DNA of 19,129 nt from Capsulimonas sp. (GTDB lineage Bacteria > Armatimonadota > Armatimonadia > Armatimonadales > Capsulimonadaceae): NCBI GenBank assembly GCA_025963815.1, contig JAOQAA010000554.1:1-19129 (forward strand), in the 5' to 3' direction. Positions 4,279-12,541 of this stretch are shown here, in pieces. The position numbers and the translations under genes were made by a program. The first letter of the stretch is position 1, and each line of letters opens with the position of its first letter. The notes below the pieces were generated by a model. The model searched no databases. It was not told where the DNA came from and saw nothing but the letters and a program-made list of their open reading frames with translations.

Positions 4279-6759
4279 ATGAAACAAATCTTAGCAATCA
4301 CGCCTGTTCTTCTTGCCGTCGTCTTAGCGGGCGCGGCGCGGGGCGCCTCGACTACGGAAAGGATGGCGCAGGTGACCGCGCCGAAACCACAGATGCACAC
4401 TCTTACTCCCGTGCCGATGAAGAATGTGTCCATTGACGATGCGTTCTGGTCGTCGCGCATCTCATTGTGGCGCGAGAAGACGATCGGCGATTGCTTTGAT
4501 AAGTTTGAGAAAGTTGGAGCCTTTCACAACTTTGATCGAGTGGCGAAGGGGCAAACCGGCGGGCATGAAGGAGCTCCATTTTGGGATGGACTTGCCTACG
4601 AAACGATTACCGGCGCATCGGATTTTCTTGCGGCGCATCCAGACCCGGCGCTGGAAGCGCGCATTGATGGGTACATCGACCGCATTGCGGCGGCCGCCGC
4701 CGTGGATCCAGATGGATTCGTCAATACCTACACAACACTGGGAACGAACTCGCATCGCTGGGGATTGGGGGTTGCGGAGCGAGGGGACGAGGACGACGTT
4801 CAGAAGCATGATGTTTACAATGCGGGCTGTCTCATTGAGGCGGGCGCGCATTATTACCGCGCGACTGGCAAGACGAAGCTTCTGGCCGTCGCTACCCGTC
4901 TCGCAAACACCATGTGCCGGGATATTGGGCCGGCGCCCAAAGCAAACGTCGTCCCCGGACACGCGATCATCGAACAATCACTCGCTGAGCTTTCCCAGCT
5001 TTACAAAGAGCATCCGGAACTTGCGGGAAAGCTTTCCGTCGCCGGCAGCCAGAACCAGATTGCAGTCCCCGTCGTCCCAAACGATTATCTCAAGCTTTCC
5101 TGGTTTTTTATCGAGAACCGGGGTAACCATAAGGGCCGCCTGGATTACGGCGCCTACGATCAGGACGACAAGCCAGTCTTGCAGCAGGACGCCATGGAAG
5201 GACACGCCGTCCGGAGCGAGTTGCTTGCGAATGGCGTCGTCAAGGCGTCCCTGATCTCTGGGCGCTCGGATTACGCCGGCGTCTTGCAGCGCTGGTGGAG
5301 CAATATGACCGAGAAGCGGATGTATCTCACCGGAGGATTAGGCGCCGTCGGTTCATACGAAGGGTTCGGGGCGGATTATCAGCTTCCCAATAATGGATAT
5401 GCGGAGACCTGCGCGAATATCGCCGGCGGCTTCTTCAGCCAGAACATGAACCTGGCGTTTGGCGACGCCCACTACGCGGACATTCTGGAGCGCGAGCTTT
5501 ATAATGGCGCGTTAAGCCATATCGCCTTGACGGGCGACGCCTATTACTATCAGAATCCACTGTCATCCAAAGACCGGCAGCGTGAGGATTGGGCGGGCTG
5601 CCCCTGCTGTCCGCCCATGTTTCTGAAGATGATGGGGGCATTACCCGGGGACATCTACGCCACAGACGCTTCCGGCGTCTACGTCAATCTTTTTGTCGGC
5701 GGCAGCGCAAAGATCGACACCGATAAGCTCCATCTGACTCTGAAGCAGGAAACAGCTTATCCATGGAAAGGACGCGTGACGCTGCATGTCGCCCCGAAGC
5801 AGCCCGCGCGTTTCCGAGTCGCCCTGCGCGTTCCGGATTGGTGCGAAGGCGCCACGTTTCTTGTGAACCACACAAAGATGTCTCCGGCGATCCTTCGCGG
5901 ATATGCGTTGATCGAACGAACGTGGAAGGCCGGGGATACGATCGAGATGGACATGCCGATGCCGGCGCGTCAGGTCAAGGCCGCTCCTCAAGTCCTGGAC
6001 AACGCAGGCCGGGTAGCCCTCATGCGCGGACCGATCGTCTACTGCCTGGAAGGCGTCGATAACGGCGATGACACGGCCAGCATGGTCATTCCTCCGGCCA
6101 CTCAAATCAAAGACCAATACGAGGCCGATCTTCTGGGAGGAGTGGTTCTTCTGCACGGCTCCGCGACGAGAGTAACACAAAAGGGCGCCGGCGTTCAAAC
6201 AGTTCCCGCGAACTTCACGGCGATTCCGTTCTATGCGAACTCAAACCGCAAGCCGACCGCCATGGACGTGTGGATCGCCGACAATCCCGCGACCGCTCGT
6301 CCGGAAACCGTGGCCGGCGGCGCCGTCGTCACCGCGTCCCACAGTAATCCCGGCGACACCACGGCGGCGCTGAACGATCGCGTGGAGCCGAAGGCGTCCG
6401 ACGACGAAACCATTCCGCGCTTCACCTGGTGGGATCATCGCGGCGGCGAAGAATGGGTGCAGTACGACTTCCCATCCGCGCAGCGCGTCAGCGGCGTCGA
6501 TGTTTATTGGTGGGACGAAACCCGCGTCCACCGCGACTGCCGTGTTCCGCAATCGTGGACCGTGCAATATCTGGACAACGGGCAATGGAAACCAGTCTCG
6601 AACTCATCGCCCTACGGCACGCAAGTCGATCGGTTCAACCACGTCGCCTTCGCCCCGGTAAACACAACCGCTCTGCGCATTACCGTCCAGCAGCAAACGG
6701 GATGGTCGGGCGGAATTCTCGAATGGCGCGTTCAGGAACAAGAAGAACCGACTAAATAA
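4279..6759 (+). CDS. Secreted GH127 (DUF1680) beta-L-arabinofuranosidase-like enzyme with C-terminal discoidin-like domain
   Basis: The 826-residue protein begins with a Sec signal peptide (about residues 1-23, ending ARGAS). The GH127/DUF1680 region spans about 45-660. GH127 enzymes release beta-L-arabinofuranose using a zinc-bound cysteine nucleophile. The matching residues are present: Glu361 in SYEGFGADYQLPN (general acid/base position), AETC (Glu376, Cys378) and CPCC (Cys443, Cys444), which together complete the Glu-Cys-Cys-Cys zinc site. A C-terminal beta-sandwich resembling an F5/8-type (discoidin) carbohydrate-binding module follows at about 690-815 (EEWVQYDFPSAQRVSGVDVYW). The start ATG has GGAA about nine bases upstream. 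The gene stands alone with its own promoter and converges on ackA. With GH78 and a second GH127 in the window it points to arabinose/rhamnose-containing plant polymers. The exact substrate is not certain, because DUF1680 includes several specificities. Confidence 0.88.
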   Translation: MKQILAITPVLLAVVLAGAARGASTTERMAQVTAPKPQMHTLTPVPMKNVSIDDAFWSSRISLWREKTIGDCFDKFEKVGAFHNFDRVAKGQTGGHEGAPFWDGLAYETITGASDFLAAHPDPALEARIDGYIDRIAAAAAVDPDGFVNTYTTLGTNSHRWGLGVAERGDEDDVQKHDVYNAGCLIEAGAHYYRATGKTKLLAVATRLANTMCRDIGPAPKANVVPGHAIIEQSLAELSQLYKEHPELAGKLSVAGSQNQIAVPVVPNDYLKLSWFFIENRGNHKGRLDYGAYDQDDKPVLQQDAMEGHAVRSELLANGVVKASLISGRSDYAGVLQRWWSNMTEKRMYLTGGLGAVGSYEGFGADYQLPNNGYAETCANIAGGFFSQNMNLAFGDAHYADILERELYNGALSHIALTGDAYYYQNPLSSKDRQREDWAGCPCCPPMFLKMMGALPGDIYATDASGVYVNLFVGGSAKIDTDKLHLTLKQETAYPWKGRVTLHVAPKQPARFRVALRVPDWCEGATFLVNHTKMSPAILRGYALIERTWKAGDTIEMDMPMPARQVKAAPQVLDNAGRVALMRGPIVYCLEGVDNGDDTASMVIPPATQIKDQYEADLLGGVVLLHGSATRVTQKGAGVQTVPANFTAIPFYANSNRKPTAMDVWIADNPATARPETVAGGAVVTASHSNPGDTTAALNDRVEPKASDDETIPRFTWWDHRGGEEWVQYDFPSAQRVSGVDVYWWDETRVHRDCRVPQSWTVQYLDNGQWKPVSNSSPYGTQVDRFNHVAFAPVNTTALRITVQQQTGWSGGILEWRVQEQEEPTK

Positions 6760-6788
6760 CAAGAAGAAGATCTCTTGAGCGAGGGGGG

Positions 6789-7931
6789 TTATTTCTGAAG
6801 CAGCGCTGCGGCTTCGCGTGCGATCTGACGCTCTTCGTCGGCGGGGATCATCCAGACTTGAACGGAGCCCCCCTGCCCCCCAATTCTGGGGGAGGAAAGG
6901 TTTGGGCTGATCTGAATGGGGTCCTGGCTGACTGCGCTGTTTCGAGCGTCGTCAAGGACAATACCCAAAAAGCCAAGGCCCTGACAGATGCGGGCGCGCA
7001 TCGGGGCAGAATGCTCGCCGATGCCGCCGGTGAAGACGATGGCGTCCACACCTTCCAAGGCGGCGGCGTAAGCGCCGATATATTTGCGAACTCGATAGGC
7101 GAAGAGATCAAGCGCGAGCGCGGCCCGTGTGTCTCCCTGCCCAGCCGCTTCTTCCAGGTCGCGCACGTCGGCGCTTCGGCCCGAGAGGCCAAGCAGGCCG
7201 CTTTTGCGGTTCAGGAGATCGTCTAATGCATCCACGGACATGTGCTGAGTGCGCAGAAGATACAGAAGGAGGCCGGGGTCCAGATCGCCGCAGCGGGTTC
7301 CCATGGCGAGCCCTTCTAGCGGCGTCATGCCCATGCTGGTGTCCACGCTTCTTCCATCGCGGATCGCGCAGAGGCTCGCGCCGCTTCCCAGATGGCAGGT
7401 AATCAGCTTTGTTCCCTCGGGCGCGCGTCCCATCAATTGCAGCAGCCGCTCGGAGGCGTAGCGATGGGAAATGCCGTGGAAACCATAGCGGCGCAGCCCA
7501 AGGCGCTCGGAAAGATCGGTAGGCAGCGCGTAGCGCGAGGCGACTTCGGGGAGCGTATGATGAAACGCCGTGTCGAAGACGACGACGGCCGGCGCACCCG
7601 GCAGCAGGCGCCGCGCTTCCTCCATCACCGCCATTTCCGTCGGATTGTGCAGCGGGTCGAGTTCGGAGAGGCCGCGCAGGCGCTCCCGCACCTCGTCCGT
7701 GACAAGCGTTGGCTCGAAGAAGTCGGGGCCGCCATGGACGAAGCGATGCCCCACGGCGTCGATCCCATGCGATTGGCATTCTTCTATCACCTTGCGGGTC
7801 GCCGCCGGAAAATCAGAAGCGGTCAGACGCTCACCTTCCCCCTGACACAGAACCTCCTCCGAGCCTTCGGAGACACGGAAGAGGCGGTATTTGAGACTGG
7901 AGCTGCCGGCGTTCAGCGAAAGGACGTTCAT
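6789..7931 (-). CDS. ackA: Acetate kinase (acetyl phosphate + ADP to acetate + ATP)
   Basis: The 380-residue cytosolic protein has the acetokinase signature LNAGSSSLKY at residues 6-15. Further family motifs are GHRFVHGG (61-68), FDTAFH (119-124), RRYGFHGISHRYAS (147-160), HLGSGASL (180-187), GTRCGDLDPG (211-220) and FTGGIGEHS (300-308). The catalytic Asn7, Arg63, Asp120, His180 and Arg213 positions are filled. I chose ATG 7931 because the family starts M-x-V-L-x-L-N-A-G. The upstream ATG at 7967 would overlap xfp. It follows xfp by 17 bp, so the two form an operon that turns acetyl phosphate from phosphoketolase into ATP. Near the C-terminus about 12 residues (NLSSPRIGGQGG, 344-355) look inserted between the usual 'IS' and 'V-V-IP-DEE' segments. 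Their DNA is a GC-rich palindrome. Confidence 0.96.
   Translation of the reverse strand: MNVLSLNAGSSSLKYRLFRVSEGSEEVLCQGEGERLTASDFPAATRKVIEECQSHGIDAVGHRFVHGGPDFFEPTLVTDEVRERLRGLSELDPLHNPTEMAVMEEARRLLPGAPAVVVFDTAFHHTLPEVASRYALPTDLSERLGLRRYGFHGISHRYASERLLQLMGRAPEGTKLITCHLGSGASLCAIRDGRSVDTSMGMTPLEGLAMGTRCGDLDPGLLLYLLRTQHMSVDALDDLLNRKSGLLGLSGRSADVRDLEEAAGQGDTRAALALDLFAYRVRKYIGAYAAALEGVDAIVFTGGIGEHSAPMRARICQGLGFLGIVLDDARNSAVSQDPIQISPNLSSPRIGGQGGSVQVWMIPADEERQIAREAAALLQK
6877..6892. repeat. GC-rich palindrome read in frame inside ackA
   Basis: CCCCCA (6877-6882) pairs with TGGGGG (6887-6892) around an ATTC loop, flanked by further C-rich and G-rich runs (6868-6880). The wider stretch (about 6866-6903) encodes the extra NLSSPRIGGQGG segment of acetate kinase and looks like a REP-type sequence captured in the gene. 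Confidence 0.6.
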
Positions 7932-7948
7932 GGAAGACTCGTTTGCGG

Positions 7949-10324
7949 TCAATGCGTCCAGGTCCAATCGCGTATCTCCGGCATATCCTCGCCATGAATA
8001 CGGATGTAGGCGGCGTGCTCGAACAGCTTATCGCGCAAGTGCTGTTTGAGGTAAGCGGCTGTGCCGCCGAGGGACGGAACGCGGTCAATCACATCGCCAG
8101 CCAGATGGTAGCGGTCTAGATCGTTCAAAACGACCATGTCGAAGGGCGTCGTGGTGGTCCCCTCTTCTTTGTAGCCGCGCACGTGGAAGTTGCCGTGGTT
8201 GGTGCGCCGGTAGCAAAGGCGATGGATCAGCCAGGGATAGCCATGGTAGGCGAAGATCACGGGCTTGTCTTTGGTGAAGATCGTGTCGAAGTCGCTGTCG
8301 GTCAGTCCGTGCGGATGCTCGCTGTTTGGCTCCAGCGTCATCAGATCGACAACATTGACCACGCGGATCTTCAGGTCGGGAAGATTGCGGCGCAGGATAT
8401 CCACCGCCGCCAGCGTCTCCAAGGTCGGCACGTCGCCGGCGCAGGCCATCACCACATCCGGCTCACCACCCTGGTCATTACTCGCCCATTCCCAGATCCC
8501 AATGCCCGCCGTGCAATGCTTGACGGCGGCGTCCATCGTCAGATACTGGAGCGCCGGCTGCTTGCCGGCGACGATCACGTTCACATACTGCCGGCTGCGC
8601 AGGCAGTGGTCGGCCACGGAGAGCAGACAGTTGGCGTCGGGCGGCAGATACACGCGCACGACATCGGCCTTTTTGTTGATCACATGGTCGATAAAGCCCG
8701 GGTCCTGATGCGAGAAACCGTTGTTATCCTGCCGCCAGACGTGCGAGGTCAGCAGATAGTTCAGAGACGCGATCGGCCGGCGCCACGGAATTCGATTGGT
8801 GCTCTTCAGCCATTTCGCGTGCTGGTTGAACATCGAGTCGACGATATGGATGAACGCCTCATAACACGAGAAGAACCCATGCCGGCCCGTAAGCAAATAG
8901 CCTTCGAGCCAGCCCTGACAGGTATGCTCGCTAAGAATTTCCATCACGCGGCCATCGGGCGCAAGATGGTCGTCCTCCGGCAGCAACTCGGCATCCCACG
9001 CGCGATTTGTTGCACTGAGCACGGCGTCCAGACGGTTGGAGTTGTTCTCGTCGGGTGAGAAGACCCGGAAGTTCTGACGGTCGGCGTTTTGCGTCATCAC
9101 ATCGCGCAGAAACCCGCCCAGCACGCGCGTGGCTTCCGCAATGGCGACGCCAGGCTTCTCGACCGCGACGGCGTAGTCCCCAAACGCAGGCAGGCGCAGC
9201 GCCTTGAGCAGCGCCCCACCGTTCGCGTTAGGATTGGCGCCCATGCGCCGATCACCCGCCGGCGCCAGCGCGGCCAGTTCGGGACGCAGCGCGCCCGTCC
9301 CATCGAAGAGTTCCTCAGGATGATAACTCTTCATCCACTCTTCCAGCACCGAAACATGCTCCGGCTTGTTCATGTCCGAAAATGGAACTTGATGCGAGCG
9401 CCAATATCCCTCGGTTTTTAATCCATCGACAAACTTCGGCCCGGTCCAGCCTTTGGGCGTTCTGAGAATGATCATCGGCCACATCGGCCGCTGGGTCTCG
9501 CCGTTCTCGCGCGCATTGGATTGGATCGATTGGATCTCGGCGAGGACCGTATCCAGCGTCGCCGCCATCTTCTGATGCATCGTCTCGGGATCGTCTCCCT
9601 CAACGAAGTGGGGCTTGTAGCCGTAGCCGTGAAACAGGCTTTCCAGTTCATCGTGACTGATGCGCGCCAGCACGGTCGGATTGGCGATCTTGTAGCCGTT
9701 CAGATGCAAAATGGGCAGCACCGCGCCGTCGCGCGCCGCATCGAGAAACTTATTGCTGTGCCAGCTCGCCGCCATCGGCCCGGTCTCGGCCTCGCCGTCG
9801 CCCACCACGCAGCAGACAACCAGGTCGGGATTATCAAACACGGCGCCATACGCATGGGACAGCGCATAGCCTAGCTCGCCGCCTTCATGGATCGACCCGG
9901 GCGTTTCGGGCGCAACATGGCTGGGGATTCCACCGGGGAACGAAAACTGCTTGAAGAGGCGCTGCATCCCGATCGTATCCTGACTGATGTCGGGATAGAC
10001 CTCGCTGTAGACGCCTTCCAGGTAAGTATTGGCGACAAGTCCCGGCCCGCCGTGCCCAGGGCCGGCGATATAAATCGCGTTGAGATCGTTCTTTTTGATC
10101 AGCCGGTTGAAGTGGACGTAGATAAAATTCAGACCGGGCGTGGTGCCCCAGTGGCCCAGAAGGCGCGGCTTGATATGCTCACGCTTCAGCGGTTCGGTCA
10201 GTAATGGATTGGCGAGTAGGTAGATCTGTCCGACGGAAAGATAGTTGGCGGCGCGCCAGTAGGCGTTCATTCCCTGAAGCTCTTCGGCGCTAAGCGTTTC
10301 AGGCGTCGGCTGGGTGATCGTCAT
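7949..10324 (-). CDS. xfp: Xylulose 5-phosphate/fructose 6-phosphate phosphoketolase
   Basis: The 791-residue cytosolic, thiamine-diphosphate-dependent enzyme cleaves xylulose 5-phosphate (and usually fructose 6-phosphate) with phosphate to give acetyl phosphate plus glyceraldehyde 3-phosphate or erythrose 4-phosphate. Family motifs are plain: [15 protein letters not shown] (55-69), GPGHGGPG (88-95), [15 protein letters not shown] (146-160), GDGEAETGP (175-183, ThDP/Mg site) and HLNGYKI (207-213). The length equals the family norm. I chose ATG 10324 because AAAGGA lies eight bases upstream; earlier in-frame ATGs (10348, 10354) lack a ribosome site. ackA follows by 17 bp, making a classic phosphoketolase-acetate kinase bypass that yields ATP without loss of CO2. 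Arabinose freed by the nearby glycosidases could enter through xylulose 5-phosphate (inference; no arabinose isomerase or kinase is in the window). Confidence 0.96.
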   Translation of the reverse strand: MTITQPTPETLSAEELQGMNAYWRAANYLSVGQIYLLANPLLTEPLKREHIKPRLLGHWGTTPGLNFIYVHFNRLIKKNDLNAIYIAGPGHGGPGLVANTYLEGVYSEVYPDISQDTIGMQRLFKQFSFPGGIPSHVAPETPGSIHEGGELGYALSHAYGAVFDNPDLVVCCVVGDGEAETGPMAASWHSNKFLDAARDGAVLPILHLNGYKIANPTVLARISHDELESLFHGYGYKPHFVEGDDPETMHQKMAATLDTVLAEIQSIQSNARENGETQRPMWPMIILRTPKGWTGPKFVDGLKTEGYWRSHQVPFSDMNKPEHVSVLEEWMKSYHPEELFDGTGALRPELAALAPAGDRRMGANPNANGGALLKALRLPAFGDYAVAVEKPGVAIAEATRVLGGFLRDVMTQNADRQNFRVFSPDENNSNRLDAVLSATNRAWDAELLPEDDHLAPDGRVMEILSEHTCQGWLEGYLLTGRHGFFSCYEAFIHIVDSMFNQHAKWLKSTNRIPWRRPIASLNYLLTSHVWRQDNNGFSHQDPGFIDHVINKKADVVRVYLPPDANCLLSVADHCLRSRQYVNVIVAGKQPALQYLTMDAAVKHCTAGIGIWEWASNDQGGEPDVVMACAGDVPTLETLAAVDILRRNLPDLKIRVVNVVDLMTLEPNSEHPHGLTDSDFDTIFTKDKPVIFAYHGYPWLIHRLCYRRTNHGNFHVRGYKEEGTTTTPFDMVVLNDLDRYHLAGDVIDRVPSLGGTAAYLKQHLRDKLFEHAAYIRIHGEDMPEIRDWTWTH

Positions 10325-10332
10325 CGTTTCGA

Positions 10333-10338
10333 TCCTTT
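10333..10338 (-). promoter_or_regulatory. Ribosome binding site that sets the xfp start at 10324
   Basis: AAAGGA on the minus strand is eight bases before ATG 10324 and lies inside the longer candidate frame, so it favours the shorter protein. Confidence 0.7.
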
Positions 10339-10383
10339 GTGCTGACATTTTCAATCGACAAGCAGCGAGTAATTATCCCCCAT

Positions 10384-10389
10384 AGTATA
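10384..10389 (-). promoter_or_regulatory. Possible -10 box of the xfp-ackA operon
   Basis: TATACT on the minus strand lies 60 bases before the xfp ATG in a 121-bp gap after the P-loop gene. No convincing -35 was found. A second candidate is GATAAT nearer the gene. Confidence 0.35.
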
Positions 10390-10445
10390 AAGTCTCACAC
10401 CCACAAATACATCCGCGAAATGGCCGATTGGGGCAGCGAACGTTG

Positions 10446-11096
10446 TCATCCGTTTGCAGGGCGCGAGGCGAAACCCTCTCTTCGCAGCCATTTCGCCATA
10501 CCGTCGAACACCGCGAGCGCATCCACCGAGTTAATCGGACGCCCCTGTAAAATATTGACCACCGCAGCTGAATTCGAGTCGACACTGACAGCCTCCACGC
10601 TGTAAACCATGGACGACGTCAGCGACGCCATGGCGTCGAAATAGCGCGGCTGCATCTCCATCAGACATAAATGGCTTTCGAAGTTCCGGCGGCTCCGCGT
10701 GGGATCGCCCTCCTTACGCCGCCGCAGTTCATCCATATTCGTGACGAGATGGACGTACAGATCCGAAAACCGCAGATCCCCGCTCGCAATCAGCGGCCGA
10801 TAGAACGCGATAAGCGCATCCAGCGGCTGAGACTCGCGAAAGCCAAACGACCAGTTGTACCAGAGCGGCTGAAACGGATCGCCATCCAGAACGGCCAATT
10901 GCCCCGCATCCTCCGCCTCGCACGCCAGCGCCCACCGATCCACCTGACGCTCCAAGTACCAATTCTCGTGCGCGTCCGCAGGACGGGTAAAGAGCGCATT
11001 CACCTCCGGGATCACGCAAGCGTTCAAGCGCTCGGCGAGCAAACGGCACGTGCTCGTTTTGCCAACCGCGCTCGCGCCTTCCAAACAGACAATCAT
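10446..11096 (-). CDS. P-loop kinase-like NTPase (thymidylate-kinase/AAA-like fold), function unknown
   Basis: The 216-residue cytosolic protein opens with MIVCLEGASAVGKTSTCRLL, a strand followed by a Walker A loop (GASAVGKTS, about residues 7-15) typical of small-molecule P-loop kinases. VLDGDPFQPLWYNW (about 68-81) sits where nucleoside and nucleotide kinases carry their DG/DR substrate-site motif. HLVTNMDELRRRKEGDPTRSRRNF (about 116-139) resembles a lid with several arginines. The substrate cannot be named from sequence. I chose ATG 11096 because AGGAG is eight bases upstream; the longer frame from 11129 has no such site. It lies upstream of xfp on the same strand but 121 bp away, so co-transcription is uncertain. 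It is divergent from the three-TM protein gene. Confidence 0.8.
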   Translation of the reverse strand: MIVCLEGASAVGKTSTCRLLAERLNACVIPEVNALFTRPADAHENWYLERQVDRWALACEAEDAGQLAVLDGDPFQPLWYNWSFGFRESQPLDALIAFYRPLIASGDLRFSDLYVHLVTNMDELRRRKEGDPTRSRRNFESHLCLMEMQPRYFDAMASLTSSMVYSVEAVSVDSNSAAVVNILQGRPINSVDALAVFDGMAKWLRREGFASRPANG

Positions 11097-11104
11097 CCCA
11101 TCTT

Positions 11105-11109
11105 CTCCT
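11105..11109 (-). promoter_or_regulatory. Ribosome binding site that sets the P-loop gene start at 11096
   Basis: AGGAG on the minus strand with an eight-base spacer to ATG 11096. Confidence 0.65.
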
Positions 11110-11154
11110 CGCGGTGACATAATTCTCAAGCAACTTTATCATTGACTGTGTGTC

Positions 11155-11167
11155 TGCTAATATAGCA
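11155..11167. promoter_or_regulatory. 13-bp palindrome overlapping a minus-strand -10 box
   Basis: TGCTA-ATA-TAGCA is a perfect inverted repeat in the 100-bp divergent gap. On the minus strand it contains TGCTATATT, an extended -10 for the P-loop gene, so it could be an operator. No regulator in the window is assigned to it. Confidence 0.35.
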
Positions 11168-11196
11168 TGGAATAACACGGCTCGCATAAGGATGTT

Positions 11197-12393
11197 ATGA
11201 TTATCTGGGGAGCACTTTTAATACCGCTGATCGGCGCCGCCGTGCTCTACCGACAATTTCGGCGACGGATGACTTGGTGGGAGTTCTTCATCCCGCTGAT
11301 GGTCTCTGTGGCCGTCATCGCCGTGGGCAAAGGCGTCACGCAGGCGGTGCAGACACACGACACGGAATATTGGGGCGGCTACGTCACCGAGGCGGCTTAT
11401 GAAGAGCCGTGGGATAAGGAAGTCTCCTGCACGCACAAAGTCTACCGAACGGAACGATACGCATGTGGAGACAGGAAGACATCGAAGACTTGCACCCGGC
11501 AGGTCTTCGATCACTACGCCCACAGTTACGATGTCGAGGCGCACTCGGCCAAGTGGTATGCCAAAGACAACATCGGACAAAGCTGGGATCTCAGCAAGTC
11601 GGAATTTGAAAACTTCAGCGCTCGCTGGGGCCATCGCACCTTCGTGGACATGCACCGAAGTTACCATTCCATCGACGGCGACAAATACGTGACCACATGG
11701 GACGGACAGTATTCTACCTTGCAGCCGACGACACGCGCGCACTCTTATGAGAACCGCGTGCAGGCTTCGACCAGCGCCTTCAATCCGCCAAGTGTCTCCG
11801 ACCAAACCAAAACGCGTCTCGGGCTTTTTGACTATCCCGACAACACAGACGGCCTGCACTGTCCCGCCGTGTTACCGACCGGCAAGTATGAGGGCGAAGA
11901 GAAGCTTCAAAAGATGAACGCCATGCTTGGGGCGTCCAAGAAGTTTCGGCTGTGGGTGCTGGTCTTTAAAAATCGCCCGCGCGAGGCAGGCCGAATGCAG
12001 GATAACTACTGGAAGCACGGAAACAAAAACGAGCTTTGCATCTGCATCGGCGTAAACGACGCTAATGAAGTGCAATGGTGCGAGGTGTTCAGCTGGACCA
12101 AAGTCGAAGACGTCAAAGTTCAGACGCGAGATTTCGTGATGCATCAGCGCCAGCTCAACCTGAATGAACTGGGCGACTTCCTCAAGCCGCTTATCACAAG
12201 CGAGTGGAAGAAGCGCTCATTCCGAGAGTTCAACTACTTGACGGTTGAGCCGCCCCTATGGACGGTAATGCTTGGATATTTGCTGGTGATCGGCGCGACG
12301 GGCGGTTGCTGCTGGTGGGTCGTCAAAAACCGATTTACCGCCGACGGTTCCGCGAGGCAATACCCGTTCCAACAGAGGCGAAACCGCAGCTAG
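11197..12393 (+). CDS. Three-TM protein of unknown function with large conserved central domain
   Basis: The 398-residue protein has two N-terminal membrane helices (about residues 2-18 and 29-45), a soluble central region (about 50-350) and a third helix near the end (about 354-378, LWTVMLGYLLVIGATGGCCWWVV). The central region starts with DTEYWGGYVTEAAYEEPWD and has cysteines 78, 90 and 99 that could bind metal or form disulfides. It continues through TFVDMHRSYH, HSYENRVQAS, LGLFDYP, LWVLVFKNRPREAG and NKNELCICIGV. These segments recall, from memory only, a family I associate with large phages and some Bacteroidetes; I know no assigned function. AAGGA lies only four bases before the ATG. It stands alone, divergent from the P-loop gene and convergent with the GH78 gene. 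Confidence 0.85.
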   Translation: MIIWGALLIPLIGAAVLYRQFRRRMTWWEFFIPLMVSVAVIAVGKGVTQAVQTHDTEYWGGYVTEAAYEEPWDKEVSCTHKVYRTERYACGDRKTSKTCTRQVFDHYAHSYDVEAHSAKWYAKDNIGQSWDLSKSEFENFSARWGHRTFVDMHRSYHSIDGDKYVTTWDGQYSTLQPTTRAHSYENRVQASTSAFNPPSVSDQTKTRLGLFDYPDNTDGLHCPAVLPTGKYEGEEKLQKMNAMLGASKKFRLWVLVFKNRPREAGRMQDNYWKHGNKNELCICIGVNDANEVQWCEVFSWTKVEDVKVQTRDFVMHQRQLNLNELGDFLKPLITSEWKKRSFREFNYLTVEPPLWTVMLGYLLVIGATGGCCWWVVKNRFTADGSARQYPFQQRRNRS

Positions 12394-12436
12394 CAGAAGA
12401 TCTGCACGAGCATCATTTCACTGAGCCGTTACAGAC

Positions 12437-12541
12437 TAGCACCTTGTTAAGTTAAGTATTGTGCGTTCCGCACAAGCCTGGCGAATGAATTCGCCGGCCT
12501 CTGACGAGCAAATGACAAGAAATTAACTTAACACGGTACTA
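12437..12541. repeat. Nested palindromic intergenic element (three stems)
   Basis: Outer arms 12437-12455 and 12523-12541 are imperfect inverted repeats (17 of 19 positions), each containing the 10-bp GTTAAGTTAA or its complement. Inside are two hairpins: TTGTGCG-TTC-CGCACAA (12459-12475) and GGCGAA-TGAA-TTCGCC (12480-12495), the latter extended by GCC/GGC with one bulged T. The right arm supplies the TAG stop codon of the GH78 gene (12539-12541). The layout is that of a REP/MITE-like element. Between two converging genes it could also serve as a bidirectional terminator. Confidence 0.8.

Noticed and set aside
8183-9058. 291-codon plus-strand frame inside xfp
   Set aside because: Mirror frame of the phosphoketolase gene, with no motifs of its own.
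11142-11166. TTGACT...TATAGC as plus-strand promoter of the three-TM gene
   Set aside because: The spacer is 13 bp, too short for a sigma70 promoter; no better candidate was found.
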